Counted from the stretch's first letter, positions 7,835 through 17,244 are shown. The stretch is 64,000 nt of DNA from Segniliparus rotundus DSM 44985 (GCF_000092825.1 NC_014168.1:372001-436000), one strand, 5' to 3'. The notes: generated by a model not told the origin, from the letters alone. Numbers and translations: made by a program.

Positions 7835-8629
7835 ATGAGGCTCTTGAGGACTGGTCTGTTCTGCGTCCTTCTGCTTGTGTTCCCCGTGCTCACCGGCTGC
7901 GCCGCGCCTGCTTTGCTCATGGCGGCGCGCATCGCGGACACAGCGGGCGGCGGCGCCGCGAGCGGGGGGTGGCAGGGGTATCTGCCCAAAGCGGAGGACT
8001 TCCCCGGCGGCTGGGACGTCTCTTCGGAGGAGGTGCTGCGGGGCGGGGCGAGCGCGATGTCGTCCCCGATCGACAGTTTGCGGCTGGTCTTCGGCTCCCC
8101 GCCGAAGGAATGCTCGCTGCCGGAGAGCTTGTACAAGGCTCAAAAGCATCCGTCGGTGACCGGGGTGAAGGCGCCGGACACCGGCGGCGGCAACGATTTC
8201 ATCGCCAAGTCGCTGTCCGGGGACATGCATGCCGTCACGGTGGAAATCGGGCCTGCGGCGGGCAAGGAATCGCTGGTGGAGACGGTGCGCGGGCTCGCCG
8301 CGCGCTGCGGGAGCTTCCAATTCAGCAAGAACTCCAGCTACGACGACGACTTCCGGGTGGACGGCTCGATGAAACCCGCCGACCCGAAACTCGGCTTCGG
8401 CGACGCTGCCGGACTCGTGTTCGCCTTCGCCCCGAACATCAACATGGCGTTCGGCGGGCCCGGAACCGGGTCCGCGTTGGACTTCGGGTTCACCGAGACC
8501 GTCTACGCCGCCAAGATCAAAGGCGCGAGCGTGGTCGCGGTCAGCTTCTCGTTCAAAGACCCTGCCGCGGACTCCGCGCTCGTGTTGAAGCTCTTCCGGG
8601 ACACCGCGAAACGCGTCAACGCGACATGA
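7835..8629 (+). CDS. Lipoprotein, function unknown
   Basis: 264 residues with a short signal peptide ending in lipobox LTGC (FPVLTGCAAP), so it should be lipidated on the Cys near residue 20 and held on the outer face of the membrane. A TATCGT hexamer (7823-7828) lies exactly 6 nt upstream of ATG 7835, so a leaderless start there is favoured over the GTG at 7829. The mature part contains a YLPKAEDFPGGWDV motif, as seen in several mycobacterial lipoproteins of unknown role that begin with a 'P-x-x-FP-x-GW' element. It ends 3 nt from the ppa stop codon, convergent. Confidence 0.8.
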   Translation: MRLLRTGLFCVLLLVFPVLTGCAAPALLMAARIADTAGGGAASGGWQGYLPKAEDFPGGWDVSSEEVLRGGASAMSSPIDSLRLVFGSPPKECSLPESLYKAQKHPSVTGVKAPDTGGGNDFIAKSLSGDMHAVTVEIGPAAGKESLVETVRGLAARCGSFQFSKNSSYDDDFRVDGSMKPADPKLGFGDAAGLVFAFAPNINMAFGGPGTGSALDFGFTETVYAAKIKGASVVAVSFSFKDPAADSALVLKLFRDTAKRVNAT

Positions 8630-8632
8630 CCG

Positions 8633-9127
8633 TCAGTGCCCGGAGGCCTTCGCCCGCTCGACGCTGCGCTGGATCTCCGCCTCGGCGGCCGCCCGGTCGG
8701 CCCAGTCGGCGGCCTGGACGGACTTGCCTGGCTCAAGGTCCTTGTAGTGCGAGAAGAAGTGCTTGATCGCGTCGAGGTCGAAGGCGGAGACGTCGGCGAG
8801 GTCCTGCACCGAGTCCCAACGCGGGTCGCCCGCGGGGACGGCGAGCACCTTCGCGTCGCCGCCCGCCTCGTCGGTCATGTTGAACAGGGCCACGGCGCGC
8901 GCGCGGACGACGACTCCGGGGAACACTGACTCCGGGAGCAGCACGAGGGCGTCGAGCGGGTCCCCGTCCTCGCCCAAGGTGTTCTCGATGTAGCCGTAGT
9001 CGCTCGGGTAGCCGAAGGAGGTGTACAAATACCGGTCCAGCGTCACCCGCCCGGTCGCGTGATCGACCTCGTACTTGTTGCGGCTGCCCTTGGGGATTTC
9101 TACGACCACGTCGAATTCGGCGCTCAT
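8633..9127 (-). CDS. ppa: Inorganic pyrophosphatase (family I)
   Basis: 164 residues hydrolysing pyrophosphate to phosphate, pulling biosynthetic reactions forward in the cytosol. The family I metal-binding signature is visible ([14 protein letters not shown]), with upstream [14 protein letters not shown] and basic substrate-binding residues in [14 protein letters not shown]. The reading frame extends upstream, but ATG at 9127 starts exactly at the conserved [14 protein letters not shown], gives the family length (162 in M. tuberculosis) and follows an AGAGGAC ribosome site. It is divergent from dacB, as Rv3628 is from Rv3627c in M. tuberculosis. Confidence 0.95.
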   Translation of the reverse strand: MSAEFDVVVEIPKGSRNKYEVDHATGRVTLDRYLYTSFGYPSDYGYIENTLGEDGDPLDALVLLPESVFPGVVVRARAVALFNMTDEAGGDAKVLAVPAGDPRWDSVQDLADVSAFDLDAIKHFFSHYKDLEPGKSVQAADWADRAAAEAEIQRSVERAKASGH

Positions 9128-9234
9128 CCTGTCCTCTTCTGCTTGTCGTGATGGAGTTCTTGGCGAGAGGAACAATACCGGTCCCGCCGAGCGCGGTGTG
9201 CGCTGCGTGGGCGATATCGCGTTACTGTGTGGAT

Positions 9235-10635
9235 ATGGCACCGCAACAGCGCTCTGCGCCCGCGCGCCCGAAACACCTCGCGCGTGGCGTGGTCGTGATC
9301 CTGGTTGCGCTGGTGGTCGTCGGGGTCGGGCTGTGGGGCTTTCAGGCCTACCAGTCGGCCAACGCCGCCGCCCCCGCCCCGGCTGAGCCGTCCCCCCGGT
9401 CTGCGTTGCGGCCAGAGATCCGCCCGGTCTCCCCGGACGCGCCGAGCCCGGCCGCAGCCGCCGTCGCGGCGGTGTTGGACCCGCTCGGCGACAACCCGCT
9501 GTTGGCGCGGTTCTCCGGCGTCGTGCTCGACGGGGTGAGCGGCGCCGCGCTGTGGCAGCGGGACCCCGACGCGGCGATGACCCCTGCTTCGACGATGAAG
9601 CTGCTCACAGCGGCTTCGGCGGTGCTGAGCCTGCCCCTGGGCGCTCGTCTGGCGACGCGTGTGGTGGCCGGCTCGGACCCGGGGCAAGTCGTCATCGTCG
9701 GCGCGGGAGACCCGACGCTTTCCGCGGCGCCCGACGGGGAGCAGTCGTTCTACCCCGGCGCGGCGCGGCTGGACGACCTCGTCGCCCAGGTCAAGCAACA
9801 CCACCCAGGGCCGGTGGACGAAGTGCTCGTGGACGATTCGGCCTACGAGGGCCCGAATTTCGCCCAAGGCTGGCTCCCCGGCGACGTCGCAGACGGGTTC
9901 ATCACGCCGATGGACCCGCTGATGCTGGACGGCGGCAGGCTGGACCGGAGCCGGGACGAGTCGCCGAGGACGACGACCCCCGCGCTCGACACGGGCAAGG
10001 AGCTCGCCCGGCGCCTCGGAGCCGACCCGGAGCGGACCCGGCTCGCGCCTGCCCCTGCGGGCGCGGTCGCATTGGCGCAGGTCCAATCTGCGCCGCTGCG
10101 CGAGCGCATCCTGCAATTCATGCTCGCCTCGGACAACGTCCTCGCGGAAGCCGTGGGGAGGGAAGTGGCGCGGGGCGCGGGCAAACCGGCTTCCTTCAGC
10201 GGCGCGGTCGCGGCCGAGAACGAGGTGCTCGGCAAGGCCGGTGTGGACCTTGCCGCCACGCGGCGCTTGGACTCCAACGGCCTTTCGCTCGACGACCGTC
10301 TTTCCGCCAGGACGCTGGCGCGGGTGCTGGCCCTGGCGACCGGGCGCTCCAGCGGACTGCGGCCTTTGTTGGACATGCTGCCGGTCGCCGGTGCGACCGG
10401 CACGCTCGCCGAGCGCTTCCGCGACCCGCTCAGCGGGCAGAACACGGCGGGAGCCGGTTTCGTTCGGGCGAAGACAGGCTCGCTCGACGACGTGTCGACC
10501 CTCGCGGGCGAGACAGCGGACCAGGACGGCAGGATGCTGGTGTTCGCTTTCCTGTCCAACGACGGGGCCACCTGGGACACGCGGGCCGCGCTGGACGCGC
10601 TCGCGTCGGCGCTGCGAGGATGCGGCTGCCGGTGA
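9235..10635 (+). CDS. dacB: D-alanyl-D-alanine carboxypeptidase/endopeptidase, peptidase S13 (PBP4) family
   Basis: 466 residues, orthologous in place and length to Rv3627c. A basic N-terminus and one membrane anchor (about 17-35) precede an Ala/Pro linker and a penicillin-binding catalytic domain: SxxK as STMK (about 119-122), an SDN motif in LASDNVLAE and KTG in RAKTGSLDD. It trims or cleaves peptidoglycan stem peptides outside the membrane. ATG 9235 has TACTGT (9223-9228) 6 nt upstream and no ribosome site, consistent with a leaderless transcript; the longer upstream frame is unlikely. The stop overlaps the start region of tilS. Confidence 0.92.
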   Translation: MAPQQRSAPARPKHLARGVVVILVALVVVGVGLWGFQAYQSANAAAPAPAEPSPRSALRPEIRPVSPDAPSPAAAAVAAVLDPLGDNPLLARFSGVVLDGVSGAALWQRDPDAAMTPASTMKLLTAASAVLSLPLGARLATRVVAGSDPGQVVIVGAGDPTLSAAPDGEQSFYPGAARLDDLVAQVKQHHPGPVDEVLVDDSAYEGPNFAQGWLPGDVADGFITPMDPLMLDGGRLDRSRDESPRTTTPALDTGKELARRLGADPERTRLAPAPAGAVALAQVQSAPLRERILQFMLASDNVLAEAVGREVARGAGKPASFSGAVAAENEVLGKAGVDLAATRRLDSNGLSLDDRLSARTLARVLALATGRSSGLRPLLDMLPVAGATGTLAERFRDPLSGQNTAGAGFVRAKTGSLDDVSTLAGETADQDGRMLVFAFLSNDGATWDTRAALDALASALRGCGCR

Positions 10636-11612
10636 GCAGTCCGGCGCAACCTGGCGGGGTCGTCTTGTGGGAGCTGCGCAAGGCGCTGCGCGCCTGGCTT
10701 GCGCAGCACGCCCCGGCGCAGGCCCGCGTGTGCGTCGCGCTTTCCGGCGGCGCGGACTCCCTCGCGCTCACCGCCGCGCTCGCGCGGGAGCACACGGCAG
10801 TCGAAGCGCTCGTCGTCGACCACGGGCTCCAGCCCGAATCTGCCCAGACGGCTGCTCGCGCGGCGCAGCTCGCGTTGGACCTCGGCTGCTCGGGGTCGCG
10901 CGTGCTGCCCGTGACCGTCAACGGCGCAGGCGGATTGGAGGCCGCTGCCCGCACGGCCCGGCAGGCGGCGTTGCGGCAGGCTGGGGCCGGTTCGCCTGTG
11001 CTGCTCGGGCACACCCTGGACGATCAGGCGGAGACGGTGCTCCTCGGCCTCGCCCGAGGCTCAGGCCCTCGGTCGATCCAGGGCATGCGCGCCTGGGACG
11101 ACCCATGGGGGCGCCCGCTGCTCGGCGTGCGGCGCGCGATGACCAGGGCGGTGTGCGCGGAACTCGGGGTCCAACCGCATGAGGACCCGATGAACACGGA
11201 CCCGAGGTTCGTCCGGGCCCGGCTGCGCGCAGAAGTGCTGCCCCTGTTGGAGGATGTGCTCCAGGGCGGGGTGGCTGAGGCTTTGGCGCGCACGGCGGAC
11301 GCGGTGCGCGCGGACAACGGCCACCTCGACGAGGAAGCGGCGGCGGTCTACGCCAAGATCGGCGGCGCGAAGATCGCCGTCACCGATGTGGCGGGCCTTC
11401 CGGGGCCGATCCGGCGGCGGGTGTTGCGGCTGTGGCTCATGGGCAACGGGGCCGGGGCGCTGACCGAGACGCAGATCCGCTCCGTGGACGCCTTGGCGTC
11501 CGCCTGGCGCGGCCAGGGACCGGTGGCGGTGCCGGCCGCTGGTCCGCAAGGCGGGGGGCGGCGGTTGATGGCGCGGCGGTCGTATGGCAGGCTCGAACTT
11601 GAAATCCGATAG
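10620..11612 (+). CDS. tilS: tRNA(Ile)-lysidine synthase
   Basis: About 330 residues. The N-type ATP-pyrophosphatase loop SGGADS (42-47) and the following HTLDDQAETVLLGLARG segment define TilS, which converts C34 of the CAU-anticodon tRNA-Ile2 to lysidine so that it reads AUA. The C-terminal half (LRRRVLRLW-type region) is shorter than in E. coli, as in other actinobacteria. ATG 10620 overlaps the end of dacB by 16 nt; GTG 10632, overlapping the dacB stop as GTGA, is an equally good start. It lies between dacB and hpt, as in Rv3627c-Rv3624c. Confidence 0.93.
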   Translation: MRLPVSSPAQPGGVVLWELRKALRAWLAQHAPAQARVCVALSGGADSLALTAALAREHTAVEALVVDHGLQPESAQTAARAAQLALDLGCSGSRVLPVTVNGAGGLEAAARTARQAALRQAGAGSPVLLGHTLDDQAETVLLGLARGSGPRSIQGMRAWDDPWGRPLLGVRRAMTRAVCAELGVQPHEDPMNTDPRFVRARLRAEVLPLLEDVLQGGVAEALARTADAVRADNGHLDEEAAAVYAKIGGAKIAVTDVAGLPGPIRRRVLRLWLMGNGAGALTETQIRSVDALASAWRGQGPVAVPAAGPQGGGRRLMARRSYGRLELEIR

Positions 11613-11633
11613 AACAGCCGCAGGAGGGCATAT

Positions 11634-12239
11634 ATGAACGAGTCGGCTGTCGCCGCCGCCCCGCAGGCCAATTGGTACGACGCCGACGTGCTCTCTGTCG
11701 TGCTGACCGAGGAGCAGATCGCGGCCCGCACCACGCAGCTCGCGCACCAGATCGCGCAGAACCACCCGTATCGGCCCGGCCAGCCGCGTTCGGAAGACCT
11801 GCTGCTCGTGACGGTCCTGAAAGGGGCGGTGATGTTCACCGCCGACCTCGCCAGGTCCCTGCCCATCCCCTCGCAGCTGGAATTCATGGTGGTGAGCTCC
11901 TACGGGGCGGCCACGAAGTCCTCTGGCGTGGTGCGGATCGTCAAAGACCTCGACCGCGACATCCGCGGCCGCGACGTGCTCGTCGTGGAGGACGTCGTGG
12001 ATTCTGGCCTCACTCTGTCCTGGCTGTTGCGCCACCTGGCCGCGCGCGAGCCCAAGTCGCTCGAAGTGTGCGCCTTGCTGCGCAAGCCGGAAGCGCAGGA
12101 AGCGCCGGTCGCTTTGGACTACGTCGGCTTCGACATCCCCAATGTTTTCGTCGTCGGATACGGCCTCGACTTCGACGAGCGCTACCGGGACTTGCCTTAC
12201 TTGGGCGAACTCGACCCGGCTGCCGTCGAGCGCCCGTAA
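11634..12239 (+). CDS. hpt: Hypoxanthine phosphoribosyltransferase
   Basis: 201 residues salvaging hypoxanthine and guanine with PRPP to IMP and GMP. The PRPP-binding loop is seen as [13 protein letters not shown] (115-127), with the Asp pair and Ser/Gly of the type I PRTase fold; the early VLKGAVMF and hood region FMVVSSYG also match. A good ribosome site (AGGAGG) precedes the ATG. It follows tilS after 21 nt. In many relatives the next gene is ftsH; here ftsH lies about 18 kb away and pssA converges instead. A 14-bp GC palindrome (12240-12253) sits right after the stop but has no U tract. Confidence 0.95.
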   Translation: MNESAVAAAPQANWYDADVLSVVLTEEQIAARTTQLAHQIAQNHPYRPGQPRSEDLLLVTVLKGAVMFTADLARSLPIPSQLEFMVVSSYGAATKSSGVVRIVKDLDRDIRGRDVLVVEDVVDSGLTLSWLLRHLAAREPKSLEVCALLRKPEAQEAPVALDYVGFDIPNVFVVGYGLDFDERYRDLPYLGELDPAAVERP

Positions 12240-12349
12240 GGCGCGGCCGCGCCGATCAGGCCGAAACCCCCGCAGCGGTCTCATCTGTCCTGCCCGCCGA
12301 GCACTCGGGCCGGGAGCTCTTTGCGCATGTCATGATGCTGAAAAACCAG

Positions 12350-13252
12350 TCAGCTCTTGGGGCGGCGCAGGCCCAAACGCCGCGCGGAGCGGGGTTGCGG
12401 GGCGACACGCGCGCGGGGATGCGGTGATTCGGCGCGGCGCATGGCCCGGCGCATGGCCCGCCGTTGCGGCGGGCGCAGCTCCCACGCGTCCGGCCGGGCG
12501 GTCACCCATCGCCAACTGCGCCACGCGAACGGGATGTGCGCGATGTACACGAGGATCAGCACGATGAGGAACACGTACGGCGCGGCGATGAGGGTGGCCA
12601 CGGCGGCGGCGCTGGACACGAGGAGCACAGCGGCCAGGCGCGGCGGCACGGAGACGGATTTCAACGCGAGGGTCGGCACCCGGCTAATCATGAGCAAGCC
12701 GATGAACATGACCCACGCGGAGACGAGGAACGGATTGGTCCACCAACCGCTGTGCCATTGCAGCGCCGCGGCGATCGGCGCGCAGGCGGTGAGCGCCCCG
12801 GCGGGCGTGGGCACCCCGACGAAGTACTCCTTGGCGTACGGGGGCGCGTCGTCGTTGTCGGTCAAGGTGTTGAACCGAGCCAGGCGCAGCACAGCGCACA
12901 CCACGAACAGCAGCACCGCGATCCAGCCGACAGCGGAGTTCCAGCGCGCCGCGGCGCCGTCTTTGAGCAAGGCGATGTAGATGACGAGCGCGGGGGAGAC
13001 CCCGAAGTTCAGGGCGTCGGCGAGCGAGTCCAGCTCCGCGCCCATCTTGCTGGTGGCGTCGAGCAGCCGCGCGACCCGACCGTCCAATCCGTCGAGCACG
13101 GCGGCGGCGGCGATCAGCGTCAGCGCCACTTCTGTCCGATGGTCCATCGCGAATTTCGCGGCGGACAGGCCGAGACAGATCGCCGAGACCGTCATGACGC
13201 TGGGCAGCAGGCGAACACCGGGGCGCAAGGGGCGCGGGGCTGCCGAGATCAT
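12350..13252 (-). CDS. pssA: CDP-diacylglycerol-serine O-phosphatidyltransferase
   Basis: About 300 residues. The CDP-alcohol phosphatidyltransferase signature is present as DGLDGRVAR followed by GAELDSLAD, with all catalytic Asp residues in place. Multiple membrane helices follow. It transfers the phosphatidyl group from CDP-DAG to serine, and its product feeds the adjacent psd. The start ATG (13252) overlaps the psd stop as ATGA, so translation is coupled. The C-terminal tail of about 40 residues is unusually basic, with an RRAMRRAMRRA repeat encoded by a small triplication near 12435-12464; it should be cytoplasmic and might bind acidic lipid. It converges on hpt. Confidence 0.93.
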   Translation of the reverse strand: MISAAPRPLRPGVRLLPSVMTVSAICLGLSAAKFAMDHRTEVALTLIAAAAVLDGLDGRVARLLDATSKMGAELDSLADALNFGVSPALVIYIALLKDGAAARWNSAVGWIAVLLFVVCAVLRLARFNTLTDNDDAPPYAKEYFVGVPTPAGALTACAPIAAALQWHSGWWTNPFLVSAWVMFIGLLMISRVPTLALKSVSVPPRLAAVLLVSSAAAVATLIAAPYVFLIVLILVYIAHIPFAWRSWRWVTARPDAWELRPPQRRAMRRAMRRAESPHPRARVAPQPRSARRLGLRRPKS

Positions 13253-13983
13253 GCCAACGCTGCCAACGCCGTCTCGCCGGCGACCGCGCGTTGCCCGACC
13301 TTCACCAAGGGCTTCGTCCCCGCTGGCAGGTACACGTCCACGCGGGAGCCGAACCGGATGAGGCCGTACACCTCGCCCCGGCGCAGGCTGCTTCCCGCTG
13401 TCGCGTCGCAGACGATGCGCCGTGCCAGAAGTCCGGCGATTTGCACCACGACCACAGGCTTGCGGGTCAGAGCCTCCTCGATCACGAGGCTCTGGCGTTC
13501 GTTGCGCTCGGAAGCTTCGGGCCGCTCGGCGGAGACGAACGCGCCCGCGCGGTGCGTGGCGGCGAGCACCTGCCCCGCCACTGGCGCGTGCTGCACATGC
13601 ACGTCGAAAACAGAGAGGAAAATGCTCACCCGTGTCCGAGGCTCGTCGCCGAAACCGAGTTCGCCGGGCGGCGCGGCCGTGTCCACGAGGCTGACGCGCC
13701 CGTCCGCCGGCGCGACGACGAGCGACGGGTCGTCCGGCGCGGCGCGGCGCGGGTTGCGGAAGAACACCGCGCACGCGGCGGCCGCGGCGAGGCCCCCGCG
13801 CCGCAGCGCCGCCCCCGCCCGTCCTGGGGCGGCGGCGGAAAGCGCGGCGGCCCCCAGACCGGCGAAGATGAACGGGTAGCCAGCGGGGTGCGGCGGCGGC
13901 AGTGTTGCCTTTATCAGGTCGAGAAAGCGTTCTAACTCGGCGGACGGCCCGGTTGCGCCTTGTCGGCGAGGGGGGAGTGCCAT
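13249..13983 (-). CDS. psd: Phosphatidylserine decarboxylase proenzyme
   Basis: 244 residues. It forms phosphatidylethanolamine from the PssA product using a pyruvoyl group made by self-cleavage. The cleavage motif appears as RFGSRVDVYLP near the C-terminus (Gly-Ser before the pyruvoyl Ser), and the central FLSVFDVHVQHAPVAG segment carries family His residues. Two hydrophobic N-terminal helices anchor it. It is the second gene of moeA-psd-pssA, 30 nt after moeA and overlapping pssA by 4 nt, the same trio as Rv0438c-Rv0436c in M. tuberculosis. Confidence 0.93.
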   Translation of the reverse strand: MALPPRRQGATGPSAELERFLDLIKATLPPPHPAGYPFIFAGLGAAALSAAAPGRAGAALRRGGLAAAAACAVFFRNPRRAAPDDPSLVVAPADGRVSLVDTAAPPGELGFGDEPRTRVSIFLSVFDVHVQHAPVAGQVLAATHRAGAFVSAERPEASERNERQSLVIEEALTRKPVVVVQIAGLLARRIVCDATAGSSLRRGEVYGLIRFGSRVDVYLPAGTKPLVKVGQRAVAGETALAALA

Positions 13984-14013
13984 GATGGAACAGTCTAGTC
14001 CCGCAGCGCGCGA

Positions 14014-15285
14014 TTAGCCCAAATCCCAAACGTCGACCTCGGCGCCCTCGGGCAGCGAGGTGGTCCCGGCGGGGATGTCCACGAGGCAGTCGGACAGCGC
14101 CATCGACCGCAAGAAATGCGAACCTGGTGGCCCGAACGGCGAGACGCTGCTGCGGTCCTGCGCCAGCACCCCGCGAAGGAATTGCCGTTTGCCCGCGGGG
14201 GAGCGCGGCACTGGTTCGGCGAGCGGGAGCCGCAGCACCTGGCGCCTCGGGCGGGGATGGCCCATGGCCGCGGCGAGCGGTTCGCGCAGGAACACCTCGA
14301 AGGAGACCTGGGCCGAGACCGGGTTCCCTGGCAGGGCGACCAGCGCTGTGGCGGCGCCCGCCGTCGGCGGGGCGCTTTCCGCGTGCGCTCGGCGAGCCGG
14401 GGAGTACACGCCGCAGCCTTGTGGTTTGCCCGGTTGCATGGCGACAGAGACGAACTCGACCTGGCCGAACTCGGTTTGGCCTTCGGCGAAGGCCTGTTTG
14501 ACCACTTCGTATTCCCCCGCGGACACGCCGCCCGAGGTGAGGATCAGGTCCACTTCGCCGAGTTCGGCGAGCGCTTGGCCGATCCGGGCGTGGAAGGCCG
14601 CCACACTGTCTGGGACGAAGCGCAGTCGGTGCGCGACAGCGCCGGTCTCCTCGACGGCGGCGGCGAGCATGGGGCTGTTGGACTCGTAGATCCTTCCCCG
14701 CTCAAGCGGTTGCCCCGGGGCGGTGAGCTCAGATCCGGTGGAGAGGACGAGCACCTGCAGGGGCGCGAAGACGGCGACTTCGGCGAAGCCGAGCGCGGCG
14801 ATGAGGCCGATCTGCGGCGCTCGCAGCCGTGCCCCGGCCGCGAGCGCGCGCTCGCCCCGGCGGAGGTCTTCCCCCGCGCGGCGGATGTGGGCGCCGGGCT
14901 TGGCTGGCGCGTGGGCGCGCACGAACTCGGCTCCTCGGTCGGTGGATTCGAAGGGCAGGATCGCGTCCGCGCCCGGCGGCAGGCACGCGCCCGTCATGAT
15001 TCTGTGGACACTCTGAGGAGCGAGCGCGAACGTCGCGGGGCTGCCCGCGGGGATATCGGCGGCGACGGGGAGGACGACGGGGTGTTGCTCGCTGGCGCCG
15101 GCGAGGTCTTCGGCGCGGGCCGCATATCCGTCCATTGCGGAGTTATCAAAGCTCGGAAGGGGTATTTGGGCGGTTATGTCCTCCGCGAGGACGCGTCCGA
15201 GGGCTTGGCCGAGCGGCAGTCGCACGGGCTTTGGCGCACGGATCAGCTCGGCGACGCGGCGCTGGTGCTCTTCGACGGATCGCAT
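14014..15285 (-). CDS. moeA: Molybdopterin molybdenumtransferase
   Basis: About 423 residues. MoeA inserts molybdate into adenylylated molybdopterin. Diagnostic segments are LPSFDNSAMDGYA near the N-terminus, a middle TGACLPPGAD element, and the MoCF-binding TSGGVSAGEYE and ALPGNPVSAQVSFE motifs. ATG 15285 is chosen because GGAAGG lies 8 nt upstream; a further ATG at 15303 lacks such a site. Its position before psd-pssA matches moeA2 of M. tuberculosis. Confidence 0.93.
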   Translation of the reverse strand: MRSVEEHQRRVAELIRAPKPVRLPLGQALGRVLAEDITAQIPLPSFDNSAMDGYAARAEDLAGASEQHPVVLPVAADIPAGSPATFALAPQSVHRIMTGACLPPGADAILPFESTDRGAEFVRAHAPAKPGAHIRRAGEDLRRGERALAAGARLRAPQIGLIAALGFAEVAVFAPLQVLVLSTGSELTAPGQPLERGRIYESNSPMLAAAVEETGAVAHRLRFVPDSVAAFHARIGQALAELGEVDLILTSGGVSAGEYEVVKQAFAEGQTEFGQVEFVSVAMQPGKPQGCGVYSPARRAHAESAPPTAGAATALVALPGNPVSAQVSFEVFLREPLAAAMGHPRPRRQVLRLPLAEPVPRSPAGKRQFLRGVLAQDRSSVSPFGPPGSHFLRSMALSDCLVDIPAGTTSLPEGAEVDVWDLG

Positions 15286-15428
15286 GCCGCAAGCCTTCCA
15301 CATAAGAATTGGTGAGGACTTTCTGAGGGTATGGTAAAGGTCACTTCGTTCCTGGTCCCGGGGCAGTACAGTTGCTCTTGTCGAGAGATAAAGACATATC
15401 GGATCGGCGACAGGAAGGAGTCAGGAAG

Positions 15429-15602
15429 ATGAGCCGTCAACTGAAGATCCAACATCTGGACCTGAGCGGTTGCAGTGCGGAGGAGCTCGAGGAATTCGAG
15501 CTGACGCAGCTTCTTGCGACCGGTCTGTGCGACGAGTACCAGGACAGCTCGGACGACATCCTGTCTGCGATCGACCACCAGCACCTCCCTCACGCCTCGT
15601 AG
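15429..15602 (+). CDS. Small acidic protein of unknown function
   Basis: 57 residues with a strong ribosome site (AGGAAGGAG, 15412-15420) and a hairpin terminator just downstream, so it is almost certainly a real monocistronic gene. The protein is acidic in its middle (AEELEEFELTQLL, then DEYQDSSDD), has two Cys (residues about 15 and 34) and ends HLPHAS. No signal peptide or membrane helix. I do not recognise the family. It lies alone between divergent moeA and the minus-strand YkuD cluster. Confidence 0.72.
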   Translation: MSRQLKIQHLDLSGCSAEELEEFELTQLLATGLCDEYQDSSDDILSAIDHQHLPHAS

Positions 15603-15618
15603 GCGTTCCCCGAGACCA

Positions 15619-15670
15619 GAAATGGATCGGCCCCCAGCACGGCGCTGTGCCGGGGGCCGATCCATTTCTG
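15619..15670. terminator. Hairpin terminator after the small acidic protein gene
   Basis: Arms of 18 bp (15619-15636 / 15653-15670) pair perfectly, with further GCAC/GTGC pairing in the loop. It lies 17 nt after the stop at 15602 and 84 nt before the end of the converging YkuD gene, so it may work for both strands; the 3' arm ends in ATTTCT. Confidence 0.8.
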
Positions 15671-15753
15671 CCGTGTGGCGCTCCTGGCCCCGGTCGGCGG
15701 TTCGGCCCCGTCCGGCGTTTTGGCCGAGGATCAGCGCGTGCCCGCAGATTTTC

Positions 15754-16419
15754 CTATGCTTGGCGGATCGCGATGACCGCGCCTGGTCGCAACCAGGCGA
15801 TGATCTCGCTCAAGGCGGGTTTCTCCATCGAGACGCAGCCTTCCGTGGGCGCGTCTGCGGCGACGTGCAGGAAATACGCGTTGCCCGCGCCGGGGATTCG
15901 TCCGGGGTTCACGCCCATGACCACGGCGAGGGAGTAGGAGTCGTCGTCCAGCTGCTCGCTGGCGCTCTCGTTGAACGGGCAGGTGCCGGGTTTGCACGTG
16001 GCGAAGCTGTTGTAGAGCGGGCTTTTCACATCGCCCACCCACCAGTCGTTCGGGCCGGTCTGCCGGTAGGGCAGCCCGGTCGGCGGGGCGGGGTCGGTGC
16101 CGAACGCGGCGGGCAGCGAGAACACCCCGACCGGGGTGGCGGGGATGTCGTCCTCGGCTTTGCGGATCAACCCGGCCGCTCCGATCCAGCCAGGCACGTC
16201 CCCGGTGGTGTTCGCCCATGTCCCGCCGGTTTTCTCCCAGGCTCCCACCACTGCTTGCGCTGAGTCGCCGTCTGCGGTGACCGCGACCACTTGCGTCGCC
16301 GCGCCGACCCAGCTCGCGAACCAGGGGGCAGAAGCCGGAGCCGACGGAGCCGCTGCGGCTTGGGGCGCGAGCGCGCCGCAGAACGCGAGCGCCAACGCGG
16401 CGAGAAGAGGCCGTATCAC
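15754..16419 (-). CDS. Secreted YkuD-fold (L,D-transpeptidase-like) protein, paralogue 1
   Basis: About 221 residues. GTG 16419 is chosen because CATAAT (complement of 16426-16431) lies exactly 6 nt upstream and translation from it begins with a clean signal peptide (VIRPLLAALALAFCGALA); an in-frame ATG at 16467, abutting the previous stop, is the alternative. The mature protein has a YkuD catalytic signature: His in YFLHVA and Cys in PTEGCVSM. It also has a GPNDWWVGDVKSPLYN segment seen in short actinobacterial YkuD proteins. YkuD enzymes make or modify peptidoglycan cross-links through the Cys. No Ig-like or peptidoglycan-binding domain is attached. It is the most divergent of three tandem copies. 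Confidence 0.85.
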   Translation of the reverse strand: MIRPLLAALALAFCGALAPQAAAAPSAPASAPWFASWVGAATQVVAVTADGDSAQAVVGAWEKTGGTWANTTGDVPGWIGAAGLIRKAEDDIPATPVGVFSLPAAFGTDPAPPTGLPYRQTGPNDWWVGDVKSPLYNSFATCKPGTCPFNESASEQLDDDSYSLAVVMGVNPGRIPGAGNAYFLHVAADAPTEGCVSMEKPALSEIIAWLRPGAVIAIRQA

Positions 16420-16467
16420 TCGTTCATTATGCGCGGCGGCCCGCTTGTTCTCGGCCGGTTCGCCCAT

Positions 16468-17244
16468 TCACGCGCGCCGGATCGCGATGACGGCTCCTGG
16501 TTTGAGCCAGGTGATGAGACTGCGCAGCGCCTCCTTGTCGATCGACACGCAGCCCGCTGTCGGGCCGCCGTCTTGGACGTGGAGGAAGAACGCGCCGCCC
16601 GCGCCGGGGGTTCGCTGCGGGTTCACGCCCATGACGACGGCGAGCGCGTACTGCGGGATCGCGAGCTGCTCGCTTTCCTTCTCGCTGAACGGGCAGGAGC
16701 CGGGGGCGCATTGCGAGAAGCTGTTGTAGAGCGGGCTTTTCACATCCCCCACCCACCAGTCGTTGGGGCCGGTGCGGTGGTACGGCAGGGCGGTCGCGGG
16801 GGCGGGGTCGGTGCCGAACGCCCACGGCAGGGTGAAGACTCCGGCGGGGGTGGCGGGGTAGCCGTCCCTCGCGTGGTCGGTGACGCCCGCGGAGCCGACA
16901 TGGCCGGGGAGCGGGCCGGTCATGCTCCACCATTGCCCGTTGTATTTGCCCCACACTTCCACGTTGGCGTGGCCGGTCTGGTCCCCGAGCACCGCGACGA
17001 CTTGTTGTGCGCCGCCCACCTGGCCTGCGAACCACGGCGGGGCCGCCGCCATGGTGGGCGCGGCAGTTGCCGAGGCGGCGAGCGCGAGGGGAGCGATGGC
17101 GCTTGCGATGCTGACGAGCGCGCGGCGGACCGCAGGCGCCACAGCGAGCGCACGCTTCCCAAAAGTCGCAGAAGTCCCAAAAGTCACATGGGTATCGTCA
17201 AACTTCCCGCTCGGCGCGTCAAGCCGTCGCGGCGCGTTTGTCAT
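16468..17244 (-). CDS. Secreted YkuD-fold (L,D-transpeptidase-like) protein, paralogue 2
   Basis: About 258 residues from ATG 17244. A shorter start is possible, since the signal-like hydrophobic segment (SIASAIAPLALAASATAA) begins only about 45 residues in. The catalytic motif is present (FFLHVQDGGPTAGCVSI), as is GPNDWWVGDVKSPLYN. It is very close to paralogue 3, with blocks of 56 and about 74 nt nearly identical at DNA level, so this pair arose by recent duplication or is kept alike by gene conversion. Its stop codon directly abuts the ATG at 16467 in front of paralogue 1. Substrate and cross-linking activity are not shown by the sequence. Confidence 0.83.
   Translation of the reverse strand: MTNAPRRLDAPSGKFDDTHVTFGTSATFGKRALAVAPAVRRALVSIASAIAPLALAASATAAPTMAAAPPWFAGQVGGAQQVVAVLGDQTGHANVEVWGKYNGQWWSMTGPLPGHVGSAGVTDHARDGYPATPAGVFTLPWAFGTDPAPATALPYHRTGPNDWWVGDVKSPLYNSFSQCAPGSCPFSEKESEQLAIPQYALAVVMGVNPQRTPGAGGAFFLHVQDGGPTAGCVSIDKEALRSLITWLKPGAVIAIRRA
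16751..16806. repeat. Direct repeat shared by YkuD paralogues 2 and 3 (copy in paralogue 2)
   Basis: 56 bases identical to 17590-17645, offset 839. A second near-identical block (16914-16987 versus 17753-17826, one mismatch seen, same offset) lies upstream in the genes. The constant offset shows a tandem gene duplication with no net indel between the blocks. Confidence 0.9.

Noticed and set aside
12240..12253. 14-bp GC palindrome after hpt as terminator
   Set aside because: Short, no loop and no U tract; such GC palindromes arise often by chance at this base composition.
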